From the NCBI RefSeq assembly GCF_000699445.3, contig NC_067198.1:39593523-39657522 (forward strand): DNA of 64,000 nt, in the 5' to 3' direction. Below, one piece after another: positions 45,588-56,141 of the stretch. Positions within the stretch are counted from its first letter, which is position 1, and each line of letters opens with the position of its first letter. Origin of the DNA: Schistosoma haematobium. Its lineage: Eukaryota > Platyhelminthes > Trematoda > Strigeidida > Schistosomatidae. The position numbers and the translations under genes are program-made. The notes beneath the pieces are model-generated. The model was not told the DNA's origin. It saw only the letters and a program-made list of their open reading frames with translations, and made no database searches.

Positions 45588-48500
45588 GTAATTTTCCTGA
45601 TAATATATGGCTTTTCTACTAAATTGCGTTCAATATATTACTGTGAATCCTCTGTAAGCGTATTAATTTCTATTACTTATGTCTTGTTATTGATGCATCT
45701 CTTTATGTATGCCTCTCAGAAGAAAGCCTCTGTGTAGTGTTAGCTAAACGCTTCGTGCAGTCGTAATAGTTTTCAAGGACTGATGTATTTTTTCTATCAC
45801 CTTTAAACACGCAAGGAGATAACGCAAGAATAAATTGAATGATTATCATAAAATTTAAATTTCCCAATATTCTTCTCTATGGTTCCTATTATGGGTCCTG
45901 ATAATTATTTGGGCTGGTTCTTTAGATTATATATTATTCAAACTGACTCCTCTTTTTAATCAAAAATGTCTCTACTCATACACTGCAGTGGTCAACGATT
46001 GCAACTAGCCAAATAGGATTACGTTCAGTTCCCAGACTAGTTAATATCCCAGTCAATCTGACAGCTGGAACAAGACCAACAGTCTTAAAGATCTCTGGGG
46101 TTGATCCATCAAAGCATGCTTATCTTCATCACTTTATATAGGCTATGGATTTTCCTACTTTATTAAGAGTCAGGAGGCTTATGCTGTAATCCTATTCAGA
46201 CTACTTAGTGAAGGTAAAGAAATGAAAGGTATTTGGAGAGCAGGCAATCAGTTCTTCGAAGTGTTTCTTCTATCGTTCCCGTCTCTTCGATTAATAGCAG
46301 ATAATTCTCATCTCTTTCAGAACTAATTCCACTAACCCCTTGATTTTAAATACCTGTTTCTTTTATAAGTGTGAAAAGTTAATCACTGTTGCCTAACTCT
46401 AACTTATTTTCTATTGCTTTTGCTTTAGCTGCCTACCTTTGTTCCCGATCATTGCATATACTTTTGATAGTCTACGCTTGAATTGCCTTCACTCATTATC
46501 TTGTTCGGGGCCTAATGGGTTGAGCATTTATCAGTTTAGCAGACAATCAGTTAGTCACAATGTAGAACCTAGTACGTATGTACAACTGTTCAAGTTATCA
46601 GACCTCACTAGAGTAGTGGGATGAAATTGTCAAACCAAATCCCAGAATAGTAGAGGTAGTAACAGTATCAGTGGTAATAGAAAAGACTAGGCATCAAAGA
46701 TACGATTCGAGAGAAAAATTTCAATAGTTGAGATCATCAGTCAATTAAAGCTTGATAACCACGGAAAACTTGGAGGCACTGGACGGCCGTTTTGTCCTAC
46801 TGTGGGACTCCTCAGCAGTGCGCATCTACGATCCCGCCTCGCAAGATTCGATCCCAGGACCTTTCAGTCTCACGCACAAACGCTTAACCTCTAGACCATT
46901 GAGGCGGCATCCAATAGTGTTAATGCCCAACTTCAACTAATCAGCGAAATTGAGTGACACATCCACCATTGCCATCAGTGAGTTACTATCTCACAACGGA
47001 CCTGGTTGAACTCCATTGGTCACTGTTTCTCACTAGGACTCCAGGATATACCTCTTGAAGCCAGTCACTAGTGAGCACATGCTAATTAGTATCAGAAGGG
47101 GTTTTTGCTGATATTATGGTAACTTCAATAGTTTAAATCACGAGTCAGTTGAAGCTAGACCACCATGGAAAACCTATAAGCACTGGACAGCCGTTTCATC
47201 CCATTGTGGGACTCCTCAGCAGTGCGCATCCAATGTAAACTAGTGAAACAAAAGTAATAAGAAATATGTGGAATTCAGAATCTCACAATTTGGGGGAAGA
47301 CAACGAACGGATCACCTGGACCACTGTGAACGATTTTGAGCCATGTCATTCAAAGTCTCTAACCATTGGTACGACAATCACGTGGACACCAACCGCGTAG
47401 TCTACACCTGTTAACATGGCCAAGTCCTATCCTCAATGACTTCATGGACTGGACTGATGTCATGTTTTGGTTCGTCCGCCCCTAGTTTTCTTCTAGTTCA
47501 CTCCTACATAATTATGCACCTAGTTTGGTTTAGGTGGATGAATATGCCAATCCACCAAACAGAAAATTGGGATTGATAGCGTAGCAGATAAACCTGCACA
47601 TCAATTTCCTGACTAACCTAATACGACCTCAGTGCTAAGAACACTGAATCATTGGTTTACAATGGTAGTTTGAAAACATTGAAAATATACTTTCCTTTAT
47701 CGGTGAAGGAGCTGTCTCATGTTCATCAGCTTCGGTATCTGAAGCATAATAACAAATAAACTGCGTCAAATAAGGATGAAAATACCAGAAATCACAAGTT
47801 TTTCATCTGCATAATTCAGACGATGGAAGTGTTTTTTTCTAAAGACATGTATATGAGGAGACCGGACAACGTTGACAAACATTGCTTAAAGAAATCAATT
47901 CCTTTGACAGTTCACCATGAACTTTGACTCGATTAGTAGTGTTCGAATAGGGAGCCTGTACAATGCTAATATACCTACCCTGTGGGTCTTTCGACTCCAC
48001 ACTGCCACAGAGCCTGACTATCAGTGGGGTCTAATACCGCCTCAAGGTCGAGGAACACAACTACAATTGGACGTCGAAAATTATGTCTATGTTCCGGAAT
48101 CTTCCGTAGGGTAGATTTTTGATCTATACATCCACGTCCAGATCCGTAACCAGCCTTGTTTCCTTGGGTTCGCTCTTCACGAGCTCTAGTCAGACTTCAA
48201 AGTAATATTAAGGCTAATATTTTAGATAACTTATTAGTGAAAGTGATTTGTATGTGGTTGACTCAAGAAGATTTGTGTCCTTTCTTATAGATTTGGACGT
48301 GTACTCCCCCAGAATGAACGGCAGTCTCGCATTGAGCCCCTCCAACCATGGCTGATCGCCATTTAGTCCATCTGTGTCCACTATTGAGTATTTCGTAGGG
48401 GTCTCCATTTTATACGACCTCTCTTTATGCCTTGAATCGATGCCTACTAAGAATAAACGATTGTCTGAAAAATATAGCAGACGGTTCCTCTTGTCTGTTC

Positions 48501-49406
48501 ATTGAGCGGGGACACTGGGACCCCCATAAGTGCCTATTACTTTATTTTAGACTACCTACTTGGGCGTTAAGACTTCCTGCTACAATTATGACTTCCAAGC
48601 GTCCGGCCTCTTATAGAATAGCAGAAAGTTTTCTGGAAAACTGGTCCAATACTTCATTTAATTTTGATTGTAACTAGTGTTTGTCTAAAAAGTGTTCGGT
48701 CACTGGAGAATTCACCACACTGATTTAGTTGAGTCTTTAGACAATTGAAATCTCAATTACAAATAGTGTATACATTTGTCCAGCGTTCCAGATGCATCTT
48801 CGAAACATCTAAATATACCATACCATAATAAAGACTCTACATATCTTTGTTTGCACGTGTTTGTTTCATCATGATAATTTCTGCAACGCGCAAAGATGTA
48901 GCAAATCGACCATTTCATTTGCGTTATATTGTTCTAAAAGATCCTTTTGATTTTATTGTGGTCTAATAGCAGCTACTATCCATTCTCTTAATATCATCTC
49001 TTCATATTTCCAAATTTTTCTGGGTAATAAAGATCTAAATCCTCACTTTTTAGTCCATTTTAATCAACGTAGGTCTTCTGCAACCAACCTTAAAACGAGA
49101 AATTATTTAGGTGAAATCTCGATCTAACTACAAAGACTCAGATATCAAGACGGGATTATTAACTCCTACTCAATAAGCGGTGTAGTCCTTATGTTAAAAG
49201 GGGTTGTCGAACTATAATTATTTTAAAACAATTAGTCCCTTTGATAAATTTTGATAATGATATTTGAAGACGAAGGTAATCAGAACTATGTGATATATTA
49301 GCGCAATACATTTCGAACAATCTGGTCACACATATACTTGTTAAGAGCATTTATATATAAAAATAAAAGGTCAACTAGACAGGAAACGGGGTAAAAGGAG
49401 ATAAGG

Positions 49407-49439
<33 letters not shown>

Positions 49440-52400
49440 TGAACACAATTTGAAACCTAATCACTCTGGATAATAAGTGAATATTACCAGGGTAGGTTTA
49501 AGGTAAGAACAAACTGTTTTTGAACACACAAAGGGGGTTTGAATTTTCGTATGGCTAAGGCTTCAATAAACCTTAGTATACGCCCTTTTACACTTTTATA
49601 CAACACTACGAAAGCTGAATTTAGATCAATCTTGTGACCTGTTTCAATTATATGTTTAGCAATAGAGGATGGTGGATGTTTATCCTCTGCTCTTATCGTG
49701 TCAATTGATTGTATTTGTTTCTGAAGTCATTTGGGTACATGTTCACTCACCCTAATGTTGAGATGACGTATTTGTACCAATGACGCCATTGATGATGATG
49801 TTAAGTTGTTAAATAAAACGTTAATAGAAAATGGCTATCCTCTGAAATTCATAAATCGATGGAAAGTCCATGGTACAGTGAGACCTACTGTAGCCTCGGT
49901 ATAGAAAGTCAGTCAGCTACAATGTAGGACCAGGCACATATATGCATCGGTCCACGTTGCCATACATAATTAGCACAACAATATGAACACTGGACTCATA
50001 GGAGTGGTTAAGTCAATGGTAGTAATATATAAAGGAAAGATTGTATATAAGGATATAGTACAGGAAGATAGAATTATTTCGTAGAAAGAAAGATATGAAG
50101 CGATTTTAATCTCTTAGTTTAAGGGAAGACAGCGAGTGTATACACCGACGCCATTGTGATCGATTCTGAGCCGTGTCACCAAGAGTCTCCAACCATTGTT
50201 ACGATAGTCACGCGGACCCCAACCAAGTAGTCCGCATCTACCAACATGGCTCAGACTAGAAGTTAATGTCTTCAAGCACTGATGCCACGTTTTGGTTTGG
50301 CCGCCTCTAACTTTCTTCCAACCATCCCCTACACCGGTTAGCATTGCACGTCTTGGTAATCGGTGTTCGGGCAAACGTAACACGTGGCCCAACCATCTCA
50401 GTCGATGAAGATTCATAACCTCATCAACTGATTTACCATCATTCCCCAATACCCTGCGTCTAACCTCACTATTACTTACCCGGTGATCCCAGCAGATGCC
50501 AACAATATTTCCAAAGCATCTGTGGTCAAATACCAGTAGCTTACGAGTGTCTTCTACTCTTAATGTCCATGTTTCGCTGCCATAAATTAAAACAGAACGG
50601 ACTGCCGCGCAGTATACTCGTCCTTTTATTGATAGACGGATATCTCGCCCTCTCCATAGGTGACGTGAGTTGGCAAAAGCCAAGTGAGCTTTTCGAATCC
50701 GTGCCGAGATTTCGTCAGACACCAACCCATTAGGGCTGATTAGACTTCCAAGATAAGTGAAGTTGTCGACGCGTTCGACTACTTCACCCCCTATTCTTAG
50801 TTCAGGTGTTGACGCAGACCAGTTCTGAAGCAACAACTGGCATTTAGAGAGAGAGAAGCGCATTCCAAACATTCTGGCATTGTTGCTTAGTGCTACCAAA
50901 AGATTCTGCATTTTATCAGCGTCTTCACCAAACAGGACTATATCATCTGCGTATTCTAAGTCGATAAGTGGACCTCCTGGAAGGAGACCAATACCCGAGA
51001 ATTCAGTAGACGAGAATGTTATTTCCATCAGTAGGTCTATGATGAAGTTAAACAAAAATGGAGAAAGTGGACAGCCTTGACGGACACCATTTGAGGTTGC
51101 AAAAGCAGACGACAGTTCGTCATAAGCTCTGACTCGACTAGTAGTGTTCGAGTAAAGAGCCTTTACAAGGTTTATGTACTTCTGAGGTACGCCTTTCAAT
51201 GACAGACACTGCCGCAAAACCTCTCGGTCTACAGAGTCAAATGCTGCTTTTAAGTCAAAAGAGACCACCATTGTCGGACGCCGATAAGTATGCCTATGTT
51301 CTAGAACCTGACGAATGGTAAATATGTGGTCGATGCAGCCAAGACCAGGTCTGAAGCCAGCTTGATTCTCTCGTGTTTGCAGTTCACGAGTCTTAGTTAG
51401 GCGTCCGATAATTATCGAGGCTAGTATTTTAGATACTATATTTGTTAAACTAATCCCTCTATGGTTGTCACAGGATGATTTTGACCCTCTCTTATATATT
51501 GGGACGATAAGTGATTGTGACCAGTCAAATGGAATAACGTCTGACTCCCAGATCTTAGCTAAAATATTAGTCAACCTAATCGCTAAAATTGGACCATCAT
51601 CCTTAGAGACCTCTGGAGCCAATCCATCTGGACCAGGTGCCCTTCTTCGTATCAAATTAACTATGGCCTTTTAAACTTCAGCTAGAGTTGGGGGACCTAC
51701 TTCAATGTCCCATTTACACTGTCTATGAATGGAGGGTAGTTGTAGAGTAGCTGAATGCCAGCTGAACCGTTCTCCAAAATGTTCCGTCCATCGTTCTAGA
51801 CGTCTGGACTGAGAGCAGATGAGGGTGTCGTCTTTTTCTGAAATAGTCTGACCTACACTTGATTTATTAATTCATGTTTCTTTTATTAGTCTGTAGAGCT
51901 GTCTTGTGTTCCCTATAGCCGCCGCCTTTTCCATCTCTTTTGCTTTCGTTGCCCACCACTGCTCACGGTCGTTCCTTAGACTTTTGCCTAACTTAGATCT
52001 GATTTGTTTTCGATCTGTTTTGCTTAAACTACCTATCTGGGCATTTTAGTCACCTCCTACGAGTACTATGTCTGAAGGTTTAGCTTTTTGAAAAAGTTCC
52101 GAGAGCTTTCACTTCATCCGAGCTGCAGTCAGTGGGAACGTAGGCAGAAATGACAAAAGGGCAACGACGTGTGTCCCTATCCTTCCGAGTTCTTACGAAG
52201 CCGTTAAGCCGAACAGCTCATAAAGGACTGTTAACGGGGATCCACTCTAATAGTGCTTGTTCCGCCCTCATGCTTAGCGCTATGCCTATACCTGCCAGCC
52301 CACGAGAACTTGCCATCGGGTCACCAGATACACGGAGGGTTTATCTCGTCTGCTCTCTGTTTTGCCGAGGTAAGGTCGAGTGAATGACCACACTGGAATC

Positions 52401-55400
52401 CTGTATGCGTGTTTCAGAGACACAGCATACATCAATGGTACCAGATTCTAGGGTTCTAGCCAAGGAAGCCTGTTGACCGATTTGACATAGGGTGTGTACG
52501 TTGAAGGCTCCAATGTGTAGTTCGGAGAGAGGTTTCAGTAGACCTGGGGCAGTGTTTTGCGCACAAGAATCGTTGGTTATAGTGACACTTGAGGGGGAAG
52601 CCGAAAAAGGAAGTTTAGAGTCGATGTAGGATGAATAATAGGAATTGAAGAGGGAGATTGATTATGAACACAATGGTCTTGAGTGCCGTTAGATGTATGA
52701 GGGCGGTTATCACTTTTCGGTTTCCCACACCGTGGAAGGGTCCTCCTGCAGGTACCTGGAAAGGAAATTGGATTAGATGTGGTCTTGGTAACCTGAGAGC
52801 GTGACCGCAGTGCCCAAGGGACAACTGCTTGAGGTCGGTCACACACGACGTTTTTATGGGTAATTTTTGTGTTAGCTCCGTACTTGTTGAGACCTTACCG
52901 ACGGAGACGGATATCCATGGGATAAGGCGAGGTGTGCATTTTTAGGGTCGACCTTTTCTAACCCCACCCCTCCTTGTGGGTAGGCAATGTCATTGTCATG
53001 CTGTTTGTTTGAAGGAAACACCTTACTGCTGTCACACCTCTGTACAGTCAGCAGTACGACTTCGCCTTCGGACCTTGAGTTTGTTGATTTTAGTCTTACC
53101 GCTCTTCAACCGACCTGTCTGACATGGTAGGACTTTGAGGAACGGTTGTTCCAGCCAGTATAGTTCGGTTGCTTCATCACGATAGGCAAGCCCGACCACC
53201 ACGTCATGGTATCAACAACGGTCGGGTTGTCAGATTACTAGCCCTTGAACGTTACTATTCTTTCCTCTGGGTTATTATATTGCAACAGAAGTATGTGTAG
53301 TAAATGTTCGAGAATTGCCAACTTTAAATAAAAATGACCTGTTTGTAAAGAGCTATCCTGTTACTACGTTCACCCATAAACATACCTATTAGTATTTAAC
53401 TCACTTAGAAATTCGCTTTCAACCTCTTTAGTTTCATCACTATAATTATATTGGTCATTCCATCTTATCGTTTGATTTTATTTAATAACAGCTGTACAGT
53501 GTGTAGATCAAGGATCACCCCGCAGATGCGGTGGACAGGGCGATGTTCTATCTGGTACAATGTCAGTGTTCAACTACTGGTTTCACCAAATTAACGATAA
53601 CAATCCGTAAGTTACAATTGCTTTTTAGCAGTCAACAAAATATCAAGTATATGATGTACTTCGTTATAAATTTACTCAATTTACATTCCTCATGTGAAAC
53701 ATGAAAATGGAAACGTCTTTGTGTTGTTTTTATGTTTATCATGGGTGCACAAGCTAATTACCTGCTCACATTCTAGAATGTAGGACATATTTATGGTGTA
53801 ATGGATTAGTATTCTACCCATTTGTACAAATCGAATATGGAGCTGACCTTAAGCCTCCATTTAAAGGTAAATAGCTAAGCCATTTAACTATGTTAATATG
53901 GGAGGTATGTCAGTGTGTATAAAAAGGCAAAGAATAATTAGGAATTTAATTGAATGTTTTGACAATTCAAGTTGACGCATTTCTCAATCGTATAAAAACC
54001 TAATTTAGGCGAATAAGTTCAATAAAAATAATCAAGTTGACTAGAACTATATCAACATGGAACCTTTAATTATTAAGGATTCAGTGGATGATATATGTAC
54101 ACTGTTGTGACTGTTGCTAAGACATTTCATTCAAAGTAATAAACGTTTCGTGAACCCCTAGTTACAACACTTGCAAATCCGACGACAAGGAGTTTGGGGG
54201 AAAATTCTGAAGTGTTGCTATTTATTTCTAAGATTATAGTAAAATGCTTCGAATTTCCTGTTCATCTACCGATGTCAAGGATGTCTCATATGTTTTTATC
54301 TTGGGAACCTGTGAGACCAGTGTTTAACCTCTCCAGAGTTAGTCATGTATTGTCTGTCCAAAAACGTACATCCACGTAAGTGTAACAGAAGTCACAGAAT
54401 ATTAATTCTATAACCAACTGAATGACACTATGAACCAAATTCAATATTTTAAATAGGATGGCTTGGTTTTTCCTTCATGATTTCTTTTCTATTGCAAGTT
54501 TAAATGTAAGAGGTTCTAACAATGATATTAAGTATTCTAGTAAATCTACTTATCTAGAAAGGTCGATAGACGATGTAATTATAGTCCTAACAAGAATTCT
54601 TCCTTCGGGTTTCGAATACCTACTTCGTCTCTTGCATGAATTAGACATTAGAATATTTATTGAAAGCTGAGTCTAGTCCGATGGAGTTTATTCGATGCTA
54701 TTTTCTTGTCGTTAGGATATGGCCACTCGATTTACGAAACGTAAATATTCCAGATTTTAGTCGCCCCAACCTTCTTTACAAAACAAAGATTTGAATGTAT
54801 AAGTTATTAGGACGGTCAAACAAAAGCATCCAGGGCACGTCAAAATTGTGGCACATGAGACGTCCGTGATCAGTGGTTAAAAGCTTGAGCTGGGGTAGCA
54901 TGAGACTAGTCTAAGTTTCACATACAAATCTGTTCATTAAAATTTTAAACATCGTATTAATCTTTACTTCTTATTTCATTTAATTGTTTCTCTCCATTTC
55001 TCCAATGTTATTGGAACGATTGTTCTCATTTTTCATTCCTTCTTTCTTCCTAGTGTGCTAATTTTTAGCACGATAAATCGAATTTGCACACACATGATGG
55101 ATTCTACATAATTTTACCACCTAAATTGATAATACAGCAGTAAACTTACTTTGCTCTATATATAAGTAACGAGGTCTAGTTAAGACTATTTCTTGGTGTG
55201 TTGTTGCAAATTGGTATTTGTACTAGATGCTACATTGTTTATGATTATATACACACAACTTTTGTTTCTTTTTCCATTATTAAAATTTTCTAGGAATCTA
55301 CTGTTTACAGCTACTATTGGAGCTGCATTTGCAGCTTGTTCTCTTACACGAAGATGTTCACAATTGGCATACACTAAATACGGTCGTTCTATGATAACTA

Positions 55401-55465
55401 CGCAAATGTTGCCAGAAATACATAATGCATTCGAACAACTATTCGCTAAAACACCAAACGCATGA
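44744..55465 (+). CDS. NAXD: ATP-dependent (S)-NAD(P)H-hydrate dehydratase (5' end uncertain)
   Basis: Repairs hydrated NADH and NADPH by dehydrating them at the expense of ATP (EC 4.2.1.93). It belongs to the ribokinase-like YjeF C-terminal family and is cytosolic and/or mitochondrial in animals. Exons: 44744-44890, 44925-44970, 45005-45093, 45138-45240, 45285-45437, 45476-45587, 53492-53606, 55294-55465, all in phase and ending with TGA. Counting from the in-frame Met at 44796 the protein is 294 residues. Motifs: [13 protein letters not shown] (17-29), FGPGLG (96-101), VIDADAL (124-130), [10 protein letters not shown] (149-158), HKGPTD (187-192) and the nucleotide-binding/catalytic [10 protein letters not shown] (212-221, Asp217). 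A TTTCCTTACAG acceptor precedes 44744, so either an upstream exon is missing from my model or the site takes a spliced leader; the Met at 44796 would serve in the latter case. No targeting peptide is visible. Confidence 0.93.
45588..46694. other. 5' part of the 7.9-kb NAXD intron
   Basis: AT-rich without recognised repeats or exons. No in-phase exon between F and G was found here. Confidence 0.45.
46695..46990 (-). mobile_element. Hammerhead SINE copy 4
   Basis: The minus strand head is a clear tRNA-like unit (GCCTCAATGGTCTAGAGGTT, then GGGATCGAATCTTGCGAGGC), followed by the ribozyme region at 46777-46820 and the tail TCCAAGTTTTCCGTGG. Confidence 0.78.
46777..46820 (-). ncRNA. Hammerhead ribozyme, GAAA core mutated
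   Basis: CACTG-CTGAGGAG, stem II TCC/GGA, then CAAAAC instead of CGAAAC, then GGCCGTC-CAGTG. One core G is A, which is expected to abolish cleavage; stem I, stem III and the GTC site are intact. Confidence 0.65.
47085..47240 (-). mobile_element. Hammerhead SINE copy 5 (tRNA head absent)
   Basis: Ribozyme region and the full 3' tail (AGGTTTTCCATGGTGGTCTA to CCCCTTCTGATA). It lacks the A/B-box head. Confidence 0.72.
47181..47224 (-). ncRNA. Hammerhead ribozyme with complete core
   Basis: Minus strand: CACTG, CTGAGGAG, stem II TCCCA/TGGGA with loop CAA (closed by a G-T pair), GAA, stem III ACG/TGT around GC, GTC cleavage triplet, CAGTG. All invariant core bases are present, so it could cleave. 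Confidence 0.75.
47305..47515 (-). mobile_element. RTE 3' fragment
   Basis: Matches 56400-56600: AACGATTTTGAGCCATGTCA, AGTCTCTAACCATTGGTACG, TCATGTTTTGGTTCGTCCGC. Degraded. Confidence 0.7.
47617..47820 (-). pseudogene. Duplicated piece of EIF3C (exon 5, intron 4, part of exon 4)
   Basis: Aligns in the same orientation with 20494-20693 over about 200 bases, including exon 5, both of its flanking intron sequences and part of exon 4 (shared: CCTTTATCGGTGAAGGAGCT, CATCAGCTTCGGTATCTGAA, GATGAAAATACCAGAAATC). Introns are retained, so it is a DNA-level copy, not a processed pseudogene. The unusual GC splice donor of the parent is lost in the copy. It lies in the long NAXD intron. Confidence 0.85.
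47895..48680 (-). mobile_element. RTE copy fragment of a different subfamily
   Basis: Minus-strand RT finger/palm pieces (47895-48300, ending near a LVYIQIT-like 'KKGHKSS' block) run directly into endonuclease pieces (48300-48680: AGAATGAACGGCAGTCTCGC, ACTAAGAATAAACGATTGTC). Internal deletions and stops; it is more diverged from the copies at 50-53 kb than those are from one another. Confidence 0.6.
48681..49194. other. NAXD intron, nothing recognised
   Basis: AT-rich. No supported feature. Confidence 0.4.
49195..49745 (-). mobile_element. Penelope-like 3' fragment
   Basis: Homologous with 22243-22745 in the same orientation, including the coding end (minus-strand [11 protein letters not shown], [21 protein letters not shown] peptides near 49520-49680) and the AT-rich 3' UTR. 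Contains an (AAT)n tract at 49406-49438. Confidence 0.65.
49406..49438. repeat. (AAT)n microsatellite
   Basis: About eleven AAT units in the Penelope-like 3' region. Confidence 0.9.
49780..49890 (+). mobile_element. Penelope-like RT C-terminal fragment
   Basis: The plus strand reads [20 protein letters not shown], a typical end of the Penelope-like RT before its linker. It faces the opposite way to the adjacent GIY-YIG fragment at 49195-49745. Confidence 0.5.
49905..53230 (-). mobile_element. RTE retrotransposon, nearly full length with internal deletion
   Basis: From 5' (53230, GACCGTTGTTGATACC) to the 3' terminus GTCAGTCAGCTACAATG at 49911. 5' UTR about 52560-53230, endonuclease remains 52040-52560, RT and C-terminus 50114-51655. 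It is inserted in the NAXD intron, antisense to the gene. A junction near 52035 fuses endonuclease (SDIVLVGGD) directly to a linker block ([15 protein letters not shown]), so several hundred bases of endonuclease are gone. Confidence 0.85.
50114..51673 (-). pseudogene. RTE reverse transcriptase ORF (513 codons open, nonsense upstream)
   Basis: Open from [16 protein letters not shown] to [11 protein letters not shown] blocks: [86 protein letters not shown] (catalytic YADD intact), then the C-terminal [20 protein letters not shown]. The frame is closed upstream by TAA at about 51671-51673 (GAAGTTTAAAAGGCC), in the middle of the protein. The identical stop is present in the copy at 43690-44345. 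Confidence 0.85.
53492..53606 (+). CDS. NAXD: NAXD exon G (active-site exon)
   Basis: Encodes [18 protein letters not shown] and continues to FHQINDNN. It contains the GGxGDxLxG signature of the family with the catalytic-type Asp. It lies 7904 bases downstream of exon F; the intervening intron is filled with mobile elements. It ends CC before GTAAGT and joins in phase to exon H. Confidence 0.94.
53607..55293. other. Last NAXD intron
   Basis: Contains small decayed RTE-like bits but no exon in phase and no repeat I can name with confidence. Confidence 0.4.
55294..55465 (+). CDS. NAXD: NAXD exon H (C-terminal exon with stop)
   Basis: Encodes [20 protein letters not shown], then [20 protein letters not shown] and a tail ending AKTPNA and TGA at 55463-55465. 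It matches the human C-terminus (AAFGACSLTRQCN, KHGRSTTTSDM). The acceptor is a TTTTCTAG site. Confidence 0.94.
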
Positions 55466-56141
55466 AACAAAATATCACGCTTTTCTGTATTTTAAACAAA
55501 CCTGATTGAGTTGATTTCATCAAATACATATTAACTTTGTACTGTAATTGACTAACAAGTCCCAAAGCAATTCTGTTTAGTCTTGTAAAGGATGTAACTT
55601 CTTGCATCTTTGCTACTGTCTTCCACAAATTATTGTTGTCAGTAAGCGGGACTTATGCCAAAATTCTAGTTCAACTGTGACACGTAGTTGGAATTGAGTC
55701 GCTTCGTGATTGAGTAATCCCATCGTCAACTTTTCGCTTTAATAATTACAGGCCATCTTGTCCAACTGGTTCCCGAGACTTTCATAACCATCCTCAATCA
55801 CATTTCCGGTCGACTACCATTCTGCAAAAAAACTATATTTACCTTAAAGTAGTATGCAGATTTGTTTTCGATTTTTTATTGTAAGGTAAGTGGATTGTAG
55901 ATACCACAATAACTTAAGAAGCTCCTAATGATAAGAAATTAAGGCTTCTGTTAACGAGTTTGGTTTTATTACTTGAAGTCATTTCAAATAGTCCGATAGC
56001 ATTGTACGGAATTAAAGCTTATACTTACCGAAAAATGTATGTACTAAGCTCTATGGGTCTTTATTAATTAAATACATATTGAATAATTGAGATCGAGGAA
56101 AAGCGATCAGGACTGACCGAAGTCACTAGCATTTCAGCGTC
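55466..56141. other. 3' flank of NAXD
   Basis: Downstream of the NAXD stop, before the next RTE copy. No gene seen. Confidence 0.4.
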
